In this document: positions 25,739 through 33,457 of the stretch, piece after piece | How the letters are laid out: the number at the start of each line of letters is the position of its first letter | Numbering within the stretch: position 1 is the first letter of the stretch | From: JBJXFY01 sp046155815 | Lineage (GTDB): Bacteria > Verrucomicrobiota > Verrucomicrobiia > Limisphaerales > CAIMTB01 | Length of the DNA stretch: 33,693 nt | Assembly (NCBI GenBank): GCA_046155815.1 | Contig: JBJXFY010000236.1 | Span: 1-33,693, forward strand | Direction of reading: 5' to 3' | The notes under the pieces: generated by a model | The model's database searches: none | Seen by the model: only the letters and a program-made list of their open reading frames with translations | Told to the model about the DNA's origin: nothing | Position numbers and translations under genes: made by a program

Positions 25739-27538
25739 TCAGGGATGATACTCCTGCACCGTCTTCACGGCGTAGCCGTGCTTCTGCAGGGCGGCGATGC
25801 CGAGGGCGGCGGCACGGGCGCCGCTGAGGGTGGTCATGATCGCCGTGCCGGTGAGGACGGCGGTGCTGCGGATCTTGATCTCGTCCTCACGCGGGGCCGC
25901 CCCGCTGGGGGTGTTGATGACGAGCTGGATTTCCTTGTTCTTCAGCAGGTCCACGACGTTGGGCCGGCCCTCGAGCACCTTGAGCGTGCGCCCGACCTTC
26001 AGCCCGGCCTGTTCCAGCACCGCCGCCGTGCCTCCGGTGGCGACGATTTCAAAGCCCAGGTCGGCAAAGAGCCGGGCCACCTCCGCGACCTTCGGCTTGT
26101 GGACGTTGGCCACCGAAATGAAGACGCGGCCCTTGAGGGGCAGCGGTGAATTGGCCGCCATCTGGGCCTTGGCGTAGGCGACGCCAAGGTCGGCGTCGAG
26201 GCCCATCACCTCGCCGGTGGAGCGCATCTCGGGCGAGAGCAGGATGTCCTGGCCGGGGAACTTGTTGAACGGAAAGACGGACTCCTTCACCGCCCAGTAC
26301 GGCGGCCAGACCTCGGTGGTGAAGCCGAGTTCCTCGAGGGACTTCCCGGCCATGACCTGGGCGGCGAGCTTGGCCAGCGGGACACCGATGGCCTTGGAGA
26401 CAAATGGCACCGTGCGCGACGCGCGGGGATTCACCTCGAGCACGTACACCACGTCGTCCTTCACGGCGTACTGCACGTTCATCAGGCCGCTCACGCGCAG
26501 CTCGCGGGCCATGCGGTGGGTCTGCGTGCGGATGGTGGAGATGATCTTCTCATCCAGCGTGTGCGGCGGCAGGACCATTGCGGCATCGCCGGAATGCACG
26601 CCGGCAAACTCGATGTGCTCCAAAATCCCGCCGATGACCACCGTGCCCTGCCCGGGGTCGGGGAAGTTCCCCACGTCCGCAATGCAGTCCACGTCCACCT
26701 CGGTGGCGTCCTCGAGGAATTTGTCCACGAGCACGGGCCGGTCCGGACCGGCCTCGACGGCGAACTTCATGTAGTGCGCCAGCTCGGCGTCGGAATAGAC
26801 GATCTGCATCGCCCGCCCGCCGAGCACGAAGCTGGGCCGCACGAGCACCGGATAGCCAAGCCGGCGCGAGGCCTCCAATGCCTCGTCCGCGTTCACGGCG
26901 AGGCCGTTCGGCGGCTGCGGGATGCCCAGCCGGTTCAGCATCGCGGAGAAGAGCTTCCGGTCCTCGGCAATCTCGATGCTCTGCGGGCTGGTGCCGATGA
27001 TGTTGACGCCGTTCCTCTGGAGGCCGAGGGCGAGATTCAGCGGCGTCTGACCGCCAAACTGCGCGATGGCCCCCCAGCACTGCTCCCGCTCGTAGATGTG
27101 CAGCACGTCCTCCAGCGTGAGCGGCTCGAAGAAGAGCTTGTCGCTCGTGTCGTAGTCCGTGGAGACGGTCTCCGGGTTCGAATTGACCATGATGGTCTCG
27201 AATCCGTCCTCCTTGAGCGCAAACGCCGCGTGGACGCAGCAGTAGTCGAACTCGATCCCCTGACCGATACGGTTCGGGCCGCCGCCGAGGATCATCACCT
27301 TCTTCGCCGGGTTGCCCTTCACCTCGTCGTCGCCGCGGTCATAGGTCGAGTAGTAGTAGGGCGTGTACGCCTCGAACTCCGCGGCGCAGGTGTCCACCAG
27401 CCGGTAGCTGGGCACGAGGCCAAGCTCCTTGCGGCGGGCGCGCACGGCGTCCTCCGTGACCCCGGTGAGGTGGGCGACCTGGCGGTCGGAAAATCCAAGC
27501 GCCTTGGCGCGGGCGAGCTGTTCGGTGGAGAGCGGCAT
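25739..27538 (-). CDS. carB: Carbamoyl phosphate synthase large subunit, C-terminal half
   Basis: A 599-residue protein equivalent to about residues 490-1073 of E. coli CarB. It starts in the oligomerisation domain (GFSDRQVAHLTGVTEDAVRARR, then VDTCAAEFEAYTPYYYSTYD at 48-67), has the second ATP-grasp domain (ILGGGPNRIGQGIEFDYCCV, RPSFVLGGRAM, HIEFAGVHSGDAAM, EVNPRASRTVPF at 368-379), and ends in the MGS allosteric domain (RVFISVANVHKPKVAEVARL at 471-490; FEIVATGGTAAVLEQAG). This half phosphorylates carbamate to carbamoyl phosphate for pyrimidine and arginine synthesis. The first synthetase half is absent. An in-frame TAG lies 15 bases before the ATG, and sua5, not carB, is upstream, so it is a separate gene, not a frameshift. 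Confidence 0.93.
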   Translation of the reverse strand: MPLSTEQLARAKALGFSDRQVAHLTGVTEDAVRARRKELGLVPSYRLVDTCAAEFEAYTPYYYSTYDRGDDEVKGNPAKKVMILGGGPNRIGQGIEFDYCCVHAAFALKEDGFETIMVNSNPETVSTDYDTSDKLFFEPLTLEDVLHIYEREQCWGAIAQFGGQTPLNLALGLQRNGVNIIGTSPQSIEIAEDRKLFSAMLNRLGIPQPPNGLAVNADEALEASRRLGYPVLVRPSFVLGGRAMQIVYSDAELAHYMKFAVEAGPDRPVLVDKFLEDATEVDVDCIADVGNFPDPGQGTVVIGGILEHIEFAGVHSGDAAMVLPPHTLDEKIISTIRTQTHRMARELRVSGLMNVQYAVKDDVVYVLEVNPRASRTVPFVSKAIGVPLAKLAAQVMAGKSLEELGFTTEVWPPYWAVKESVFPFNKFPGQDILLSPEMRSTGEVMGLDADLGVAYAKAQMAANSPLPLKGRVFISVANVHKPKVAEVARLFADLGFEIVATGGTAAVLEQAGLKVGRTLKVLEGRPNVVDLLKNKEIQLVINTPSGAAPREDEIKIRSTAVLTGTAIMTTLSGARAAALGIAALQKHGYAVKTVQEYHP

Positions 27539-27628
27539 GACCGGTGGACGAAGCTAAGCCGGCCGGCGGAAGCGGAGGCAAGCGCCGGATGGGGAAACGC
27601 GCGTGGAAACAGGCTGCCGCCAGCACCG

Positions 27629-28654
27629 TCACCGTGCCGCGGCGCGCCGCAGCCGGTCCGTGAGGCCGCGCCACGCCGGCTCGTCGGGCAGCGCCTCGAC
27701 CACGATCGCCGCGGCTCCCAGCGCGTCGCAGGCGTGCAGCTCCGCATACAGCGCGCGCGCATAGGCCTCGGCGTCGTGCGGCACCAGGCACACCCGCGCG
27801 AAAGCCTCCGGCGCGGGCAAATGCGTGTGGACGATGACGTGGGTCGTCTCCGCCGGCATGCCCGCCACGGCAAGCTGCGCGCGGAGGTCGGCATCGTCGC
27901 GCCACGCCAGCACGCGCAGCGGCGCGCGCGGCGCATAGTGCCGCGGCAGCTGCCCCGGGCTGCGCGGCATGCCCTCCCCCGGCCCGCCGGCCGCGGTCAC
28001 GTCGCCCAGCACGGCCGCCAGCGATTCCTCGTGGATCATGCCCGGCCGCAGCACGCTCGCGGGCTTCACGGTGACATCCACGACGGTGGATTCGATGCCC
28101 ACGTTGCACGCGCCGGCGTCCACCACGAGCGGTACGCAGCCATCCAGCGCGGCGAGGACGTGGTCCGCGGTCGTGGGCGAAAGCTCGTTGGCGCGGTTCG
28201 CGCTCGGCGCGGCCAGGGGAAAACCGCAGGCGCGGATCACCGCCTGCATGAAGGGATGCTGCGGCCAGCGCAGGCCCACCGTCGGCCCGCCGCCCGTGAC
28301 CGCGTCGGGAATCCCGGCGGCCCGCGGCACCACCACCGTCAGCGGCCCCGGCCAGAAGGCGCCCGCCAGCCGGTCCGCCGCGGCCGGCCAGGCGGAGGAA
28401 CAGGCCCGCGCCATCGCGCGGCCCGAGACATGGACGATGACAGGATTGTGCGCCGGCCGGCCCTTCGCCGTGAAGATTGCCGCCACCGCCACCGGGTCGA
28501 GCGCGTTCGCGGCGAGGCCGTACACCGTCTCCGTAGGCACTGCGACGAGGCCTCCGCCACGGAGGATCTTCGCCGCCTGCGCGACCGCCTCCGCGAGCAG
28601 TGCGGGCGTGTGCGTGGGCAGGACGAGCGTTCCGGCAGCGGTACGGCGCGGCAT
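27629..28654 (-). CDS. sua5: Threonylcarbamoyl-AMP synthase, Sua5 type
   Basis: A 341-residue enzyme making threonylcarbamoyl-adenylate from threonine, bicarbonate and ATP for the t6A37 modification of ANN-decoding tRNAs. The YrdC domain shows GGLVAVPTETVYGLAANA (34-51), AIFTAKGRPAHNPVIVHV, FWPGPLTVVVPR, VGLRWPQHP and PLAAPSANRANELSPTTADHV. The linker SPGQLPRHYAPRAPL leads to the Sua5 domain, so this is the long two-domain form rather than TsaC. ATG 28654 is preferred over the TTG at 28669, which lies inside a heptamer repeat. It is 90 bases ahead of the carB half on the same strand, a plausible pairing in a unit since both use bicarbonate-derived carbamoyl chemistry, but that link is inference. 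Confidence 0.93.
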   Translation of the reverse strand: MPRRTAAGTLVLPTHTPALLAEAVAQAAKILRGGGLVAVPTETVYGLAANALDPVAVAAIFTAKGRPAHNPVIVHVSGRAMARACSSAWPAAADRLAGAFWPGPLTVVVPRAAGIPDAVTGGGPTVGLRWPQHPFMQAVIRACGFPLAAPSANRANELSPTTADHVLAALDGCVPLVVDAGACNVGIESTVVDVTVKPASVLRPGMIHEESLAAVLGDVTAAGGPGEGMPRSPGQLPRHYAPRAPLRVLAWRDDADLRAQLAVAGMPAETTHVIVHTHLPAPEAFARVCLVPHDAEAYARALYAELHACDALGAAAIVVEALPDEPAWRGLTDRLRRAAAR

Positions 28655-28664
28655 GGGATGGAGG

Positions 28665-28692
28665 TTCAAGGCTCAAGGCATAAACCTCAAAA
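28665..28692 (-). repeat. Four tandem heptamers upstream of sua5
   Basis: Read on the sua5 strand, this is TTTTGAG, GTTTATG, CCTTGAG, CCTTGAA, four contiguous seven-base units with core TTGA in three of them. The last ends ten bases before the sua5 ATG. The array matches, in period and orientation relative to its gene, the one ahead of trpD. Confidence 0.6.
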
Positions 28693-28716
28693 TGCAACGG
28701 GAGTTCCGGCCGGCAG

Positions 28717-28740
28717 GGCGCGCACTCGGTGCGCGCCTTT
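28717..28740 (+). repeat. GC-rich perfect palindrome in the sua5/trpD intergenic region
   Basis: GGCGCGCAC (28717-28725), loop TCG, GTGCGCGCC (28729-28737), followed by TTT. The nine-base-pair stem is perfect. It resembles a terminator on the plus strand but the T-run is short and no plus-strand gene ends here. Of its minus-strand sequence, GCGCACCGAGT recurs at 12587-12597. Confidence 0.5.
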
Positions 28741-28928
28741 CGCGACCGGGGCATCAGCGCCATCCGCACCATCCCGCGGCCCAGCGTCGTGAAAAGACGC
28801 CGTGCGTACGTCCGCGGCGGACCGAGGACGGCCCACCCACCCTGGTTGAGGCCCTCCGCAGGCAACCATTTTAGCAGCGCAATGATTGGGCCGGCGGCCC
28901 GGGTTCCGGACACGCGCCGACGGAGGTT
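28741..28928. other. Intergenic remainder between sua5 and trpD
   Basis: The sua5-trpD divergent gap totals 315 bases. Beyond the palindrome and the two heptamer arrays I see no gene or regulatory RNA; the short open frames here lack support. It must hold promoters for both genes. There is no obvious Trp leader peptide. Confidence 0.4.
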
Positions 28929-28933
28929 TTGTG

Positions 28934-28961
28934 CTTTGAACTTTGCGCTTTGAGCTTCGAC
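28934..28961 (+). repeat. Four tandem heptamers upstream of trpD
   Basis: CTTTGAA, CTTTGCG, CTTTGAG and CTTCGAC lie end to end (28934-28961), eight bases before the trpD ATG at 28970. A degenerate fifth unit, CTTCGCC, follows at 28963-28969 after one extra base. Consensus is CTTTGAN. Confidence 0.75.
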
Positions 28962-28969
28962 CCTTCGCC

Positions 28970-30004
28970 ATGCTTTCCGTCCTCACCGCCGACCTCGCCC
29001 GCGGCGTGGAGCTTTCGCCCGCCGCCGTGGCCGACTCCATCGCGGCGCTGACCGCGCCCGACCTCGCGCCGGAACCGAAGGCGGAGTTTCTCGCGGCATT
29101 CGCCCGCAAGGGCGAGACGCCCGCGGAGATCGCCGCGTTCGCCGCGGAGCTGCGCATCCGCGCCGCGCCCTTGCCGCTGCGGCCGGAGACGCGCGCCGAG
29201 GAGCTGCTCGACGTGTGCGGCACGGGCGGCGACCGGCTGGGCACCTTCAACATCTCGACCACCGTCGCCCTCGTCTGTGCGGCGGCGGGCGTCACCGTGG
29301 CCAAGCACGGCAACCGCGCCATCACCTCGAAGAGCGGCAGCGCCGACGTGCTCGTGGCCCTTGGCGTCCCGGTGGAGCTTTCGCCGGCGGACGCCGCGGC
29401 GGCGCTGGCGGAGCAAGGCTTCGCCTTCCTGCTCGCGCCGCGTTATCACCCCGCGTTCAAGCACATCGCCCCCGCGCGCAAGCTCTGCGCCGACGCCGGC
29501 CAGCGCACCATCTTCAACTTCCTCGGCCCGCTGCTGAATCCGGCGCGGCCGGGCACGCAGCTCGTGGGCCTGTCGCGGCCGGAACTCACCGAACCCATCG
29601 CGCGGACGCTGCAGGCGCTCGGCGGGCGGCGCGCGATGACCGTGTGCGGCCGGACGCCGGAGGGCTTCCTCGATGAACTCTCGACGCTGGGCGCAACGGG
29701 GCTGGCGGAGTTCTACCACGACCGCGGCTTCAGCACGTCGGAGCTGGACCCGGCCCACTTCCCGATCCAGCCGGCGACGCTTGCCGACCTCGCCGGCGGC
29801 GACGCCGCGGACAACGCGCGCCTCATCCGCCGGCTCTTGGCGGGCGAGGACCGCGGGCCGCGACGCGACGCGGTGCTCCTGAACGCGGGGGCGGCGCTCT
29901 TCGTCGCCGGACGCGCCGCGGGCATCGGTGCGGGCTGGGAACTCGCGGCGGGCGTGATTGATTCCGGCGCGGCGGCGCGGAAGCTCGCGGACCTGGCGCG
30001 CTGA
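28970..30004 (+). CDS. trpD: Anthranilate phosphoribosyltransferase
   Basis: A 344-residue enzyme of tryptophan synthesis that joins anthranilate to phosphoribosyl pyrophosphate. ATG 28970 (MLSVLTADLARG) fits the normal N-terminus; the TTG nine codons upstream lies in the repeat array. Motifs: DVCGTGGDRLGTFNIST (81-97; PRPP-binding GTGGD), VAKHGNRAITSKSGSADVL (108-126), IFNFLGPLLNPARPGTQLVG, and the C-terminal NAGAALFVAG. It stands alone with no other trp gene in the window, which suggests dispersed trp genes. It is 92 bases ahead of the GYF_2 gene. Confidence 0.95.
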   Translation: MLSVLTADLARGVELSPAAVADSIAALTAPDLAPEPKAEFLAAFARKGETPAEIAAFAAELRIRAAPLPLRPETRAEELLDVCGTGGDRLGTFNISTTVALVCAAAGVTVAKHGNRAITSKSGSADVLVALGVPVELSPADAAAALAEQGFAFLLAPRYHPAFKHIAPARKLCADAGQRTIFNFLGPLLNPARPGTQLVGLSRPELTEPIARTLQALGGRRAMTVCGRTPEGFLDELSTLGATGLAEFYHDRGFSTSELDPAHFPIQPATLADLAGGDAADNARLIRRLLAGEDRGPRRDAVLLNAGAALFVAGRAAGIGAGWELAAGVIDSGAAARKLADLAR

Positions 30005-30096
30005 GGCCGAGCTGGTGGGGCGGGGGCCATCCTCCGGCCGCGCCGACGCCGGGTTGCATTTTGCCGCCGGGCATCGCTTCATCCCGTCCACCAGCC

Positions 30097-30741
30097 ATGT
30101 ACAAAATCATTGGAGGCGACCAGCGGGAATACGGCCCGGTGGATTTCAACAGCGTGCTCGACTGGATCCGCCAGGGCCGGGCCAACACCCAGACGCTCGT
30201 GCAGAAGGAAGGCGGGGCGTGGGTACCGCTCGGCAGCCTGGCGGAGTTTGCCGACGCGCTGGCTGCACAGCCGGCGCCTGGTTCGGGGCCTGCGCCGACG
30301 CCCGGGCCGGGGGCGTATGTGGACGACCGGCGGGTCGCCGTCCAGGCCGTCCAAGGGCCGGCGACCGGCCTGATGGTCACCGGGGTCATCTGCGCCCTGA
30401 TGGGCCTGCTCGGGATTGTGATGTCCCTCGTGGGCATGAACGCCCCCCAGCCGGACCTGAGCGAGGTGCCCGAAGAGATGCGCGGGCTGATTGAGATGTT
30501 CCAGAAGATGCAGAATCCGGTCTTCGCCATCGCGAGCAACCTGATCGGGCTGCTGGTCAGCGGGCTGATCATCTTCGCCTCGCAGAAGCTCCGCCGGCTC
30601 GAATCCTTTCCCCTGGTCGTGACGGCCACCATCCTCGCGATGCTTCCCTGCCTGTCACCGTGCTGCTGCATCGGCCTGCCCATCGGCATCTGGGTGCTGG
30701 TGGTGATCATGAAACCCGACGTCAAGGCCGCCTTCCGTTGA
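30097..30741 (+). CDS. GYF_2-domain membrane protein
   Basis: A 214-residue protein starting at ATG 30097 (MYKIIGGDQREYGPVDFNSV). Residues 1-55 fit the GYF_2 domain (GPV ... VLDWIRQGRANTQTLVQKEGGAWVPLGSLAEF), usually a peptide-binding or sensor module in bacterial membrane proteins. A Pro/Gly linker follows (about 68-85), then three hydrophobic segments: about 95-118, 147-170 and 176-205 (the last with LPCLSPCCCIGLPIG, a four-cysteine run). Located in the inner membrane with the GYF part cytoplasmic, by inference. Its 3' end is 12 bases from the DUF2752 gene; function is unknown. Confidence 0.8.
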   Translation: MYKIIGGDQREYGPVDFNSVLDWIRQGRANTQTLVQKEGGAWVPLGSLAEFADALAAQPAPGSGPAPTPGPGAYVDDRRVAVQAVQGPATGLMVTGVICALMGLLGIVMSLVGMNAPQPDLSEVPEEMRGLIEMFQKMQNPVFAIASNLIGLLVSGLIIFASQKLRRLESFPLVVTATILAMLPCLSPCCCIGLPIGIWVLVVIMKPDVKAAFR

Positions 30742-30753
30742 GCAGGGATTCCC

Positions 30754-31203
30754 ATGGCCGCCCCCCTCACCACGCTGCCGCCCGTGCTTCCAGCCGCCGC
30801 CCCGCGACCGGCGGGACCGAGGAACCGCTGGCTGCCGTGGCTCGTCGTGGCGGGGGCGGCGCTGCTGCTGTTCCACGAGCGCCCGGCCGGGCAGTTCTTC
30901 TACCCGCGCTGCACGCTTCACCAGACGACGGGCCTGCTCTGCCCCGGCTGCGGCGGTACGCGCGCGGCCCATGCGCGGGTGAACGGCCGCGTCACCGAGG
31001 CGCTGCGCTGCAACGCCGCCGCCGTGCTGGGCCTGCCCGCGCTGCTGGGCGCGGTCGCATGGCGCCACCGCGCCCGCCGCCGTCGCGGCCTGCCGCCGGA
31101 CGGCCTGCCCGCGTCATGGGTCTGGGTGATCACCGGGGCGCTGGGCCTGTTCGGCGTCCTGCGGAACCTGCCTGGGGAGCCGTGGCGGTGGCTGGGACCG
31201 TGA
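30754..31203 (+). CDS. DUF2752 membrane protein
   Basis: A 149-residue protein with the DUF2752 signature FYPRCTLHQTTGLLCPGCGG (49-68) and TRAAHARVNGRVTEALRCN (69-87), three conserved cysteines (Cys53, Cys63, Cys66), and two hydrophobic helices (about 27-40 and 120-135). The first 20 residues are Pro/Ala-rich. Paired with the GYF_2 gene, so probably in one unit. No biochemical role is established for the family. Confidence 0.85.
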   Translation: MAAPLTTLPPVLPAAAPRPAGPRNRWLPWLVVAGAALLLFHERPAGQFFYPRCTLHQTTGLLCPGCGGTRAAHARVNGRVTEALRCNAAAVLGLPALLGAVAWRHRARRRRGLPPDGLPASWVWVITGALGLFGVLRNLPGEPWRWLGP

Positions 31204-31288
31204 TTCCCACGCAACGCCGTCCGATGTTCGTAGCGCGGTTCGCCTCGCAGTCCGGGACCGGGGGCCAGCCGCCCACGCGGCCGGTCTG

Positions 31289-31317
31289 TTGACGGCCTTC
31301 AGCCCGGCGCGCAGCTT
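31289..31317 (+). promoter_or_regulatory. Candidate promoter of the prolyl oligopeptidase gene
   Basis: TTGACG (31289-31294), 17-base spacer, CAGCTT (31312-31317), eight bases before ATG 31326. The hexamers and spacing repeat those ahead of the HIT operon almost exactly. Confidence 0.4.
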
Positions 31318-31325
31318 CGCCGCCC

Positions 31326-33449
31326 ATGAAGCCAGGTTCGATGCCGTGGGTTGTTGCCGCCCTGCTGGCCGCCGGCCTCGCCGCCCATGCCCGCTTGAAA
31401 TACCCCGAGACGCGCAAGCTGGACGTCGTGGAGGACTACCACGGCGTGAAGGTCGCCGACCCCTACCGCTGGCTGGAGGACGACAACGCCCCGGAGGTGA
31501 AGGCCTGGGTCGAGGCCCAGAACGCCGTCACCTCCGCCTTTCTCGAGGGCATCCCGGAGCGCGACGCCCTGCGGCGCCGGCTGACCACGCTGTGGAACTA
31601 CGAGCGCTACGGCATCCCCGCCCACCGCGCGGGCCGCTACTTCTACACCCGCAACGACGGCCTCCAGAACCAGAGCGTCCTGTACGTGACCGAGTCGCTT
31701 GAGGCGGCGCCCCGGGTGCTGATTGATCCCAACACGCTCGCCACCGACGGCACGGTGTCGCTCACCGGCACCGCGCTCACGGACGACGCGCGGCTCATCG
31801 CGTACGGCGTCGCGCGCTCCGGCTCGGACTGGCAGGAATGGCGCGTGCGCGACGTGGCCACCGCCACGGACCTGCCGGACGTGATCAAGTGGGTGAAGTT
31901 CTCCGGCGTCTCGTGGCTCAAGGACGGCGGCGGCTTCTTCTACAGCCGCTACGCCGAGCCGGCCCCCGGCGAGGAACTCAAGGGCGTGCTCCGCAACCAG
32001 AAGCTCTACTTCCACAAGCTCGGCACCGACCAGTCCGCCGACCGGCTGGTCTATGAACGGCCGGACCAGCCGGAATGGTCCTTCAACGGGCAGGTCACCG
32101 ACGACGGGAAGTACCTCATCATCTCCGTCGGCCACGGCACGGACCCGAAGAACCGCCTGTTCTACCAGGAACTCACCCGGCCCGACGCGCCGGTGATCGA
32201 GCTGCTCAATGACTTCGATGCCTCCTACAACTTCGTGGACAACGACGGTCCGGTCTTCTGGTTTCACACGGACCTGGACGCGCCGCGCGGGCGCGTGATC
32301 GCGATCGACACGCGCACTCCCGCGCGGACGGAATGGAAGGAGCTCATCCCTGAGGCCAAGGAGACCTTGCAGGGCGCCGGGACGCTGAACCAGATGTTCG
32401 TGGCGAGCTACCTCAAGGACGCCCAGTCACAGTTCAAGTTCTTCACGCTCGACGGCAAGTTCGTGCGCGAGGTCGAGCTGCCGGGCATCGGGACCGCCGG
32501 CGGGTTTGCCGGCCGCCGCGACGAGCGCGAGACCTTCTATCTCTTCACCAGCTTCACCGTGCCCGGCCGTGTCTTTCGCTACGACGCCGGGACGGGACAG
32601 AGCACGCTCTGGCGGCAGCCGCGGCTTGAGTTCAGTCCCGACGACTTCGAGACGAAGCAGGTCTTCTACACCAGCAAGGACGGCACGCGGGTGCCCATGT
32701 TCATCACCCACCGGAAGGGCTTGAAGCTGAACGGGCGGAACCCCACGCTTCTCTATGGCTACGGCGGCTTCAACATCAGCCTCACGCCGGCCTTTTCCGT
32801 GACTTGGCTGGCTTGGATGGAGCTGGGCGGAGTCTTCGCCCAGCCCAGCCTGCGCGGCGGCGGCGAGTACGGGGAGACCTGGCACAAGGCGGGCACAAAG
32901 CTGCAAAAGCAGAACGTTTTCGATGACTTCATCGCCGCCGCCGAGTGGCTGATCGAGAACGACTACACGCGGCCGTCGAAGCTCGCGATCGCCGGCGGCT
33001 CGAACGGCGGCCTGCTCGTCGGCGCGGCCATGACGCAGCGGCCCGACCTCTTCGGCGCCGCGCTGCCCGCCGTGGGCGTCATGGACATGCTGCGCTTCCA
33101 CAAGTTCACCATCGGCTGGGCCTGGACGAGCGACTACGGCAGCAGTGACAACGCCGGTGAGTTCCCCGCGCTGTACGCCTACTCGCCCTATCACAACCTG
33201 AAGCCCGGCGCGCGCTACCCCGCCACGATGGTCACCACCGCCGACCACGACGACCGCGTGGTGCCGGCACACAGCTTCAAGTTCGCGGCGCGCCTGCATG
33301 AAATGCACCGCGGCTCCGATCCGGTGCTGATCCGCATCGACACCAAGGCCGGCCACGGCGCCGGCAAGCCCACCGCCAAGCTCATCGAGGAGGCCGCCGA
33401 CCGCCTCGCCTTCCTCGTGCGCGCACTCAAGGCAAAAGTCCCGGAGTAG
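31326..33449 (+). CDS. Exported prolyl oligopeptidase (S9A)
   Basis: A 707-residue serine peptidase cutting short peptides after proline. Residues 1-22 (MKPGSMPWVVAALLAAGLAAHA) form a signal peptide, so it acts in the periplasm or outside. The N-terminal part (VEDYHGVKVADPYRWLEDDN at 35-54) and the seven-bladed propeller run to about 440; the alpha/beta hydrolase domain follows with LLYGYGGFN (475-483), PSLRGGGEYGETWHKAG (507-523), GGSNGG with Ser559, HDDRV (641-645) supplying the Asp and AGHGAG with His677. Length and motif order are those of a complete S9A enzyme. The M28-type gene follows eight bases after the stop, suggesting an exported peptide-degradation unit. Confidence 0.95.
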   Translation: MKPGSMPWVVAALLAAGLAAHARLKYPETRKLDVVEDYHGVKVADPYRWLEDDNAPEVKAWVEAQNAVTSAFLEGIPERDALRRRLTTLWNYERYGIPAHRAGRYFYTRNDGLQNQSVLYVTESLEAAPRVLIDPNTLATDGTVSLTGTALTDDARLIAYGVARSGSDWQEWRVRDVATATDLPDVIKWVKFSGVSWLKDGGGFFYSRYAEPAPGEELKGVLRNQKLYFHKLGTDQSADRLVYERPDQPEWSFNGQVTDDGKYLIISVGHGTDPKNRLFYQELTRPDAPVIELLNDFDASYNFVDNDGPVFWFHTDLDAPRGRVIAIDTRTPARTEWKELIPEAKETLQGAGTLNQMFVASYLKDAQSQFKFFTLDGKFVREVELPGIGTAGGFAGRRDERETFYLFTSFTVPGRVFRYDAGTGQSTLWRQPRLEFSPDDFETKQVFYTSKDGTRVPMFITHRKGLKLNGRNPTLLYGYGGFNISLTPAFSVTWLAWMELGGVFAQPSLRGGGEYGETWHKAGTKLQKQNVFDDFIAAAEWLIENDYTRPSKLAIAGGSNGGLLVGAAMTQRPDLFGAALPAVGVMDMLRFHKFTIGWAWTSDYGSSDNAGEFPALYAYSPYHNLKPGARYPATMVTTADHDDRVVPAHSFKFAARLHEMHRGSDPVLIRIDTKAGHGAGKPTAKLIEEAADRLAFLVRALKAKVPE

Positions 33450-33457
33450 CCGATCGC

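Noticed and set aside
28929..28957. TTGTGC-N17-GAGCTT before trpD as a further member of the promoter arrangement
   Set aside because: It overlaps the heptamer array, which by itself supplies TTG and CTT at many spacings, so the fit is not independent.
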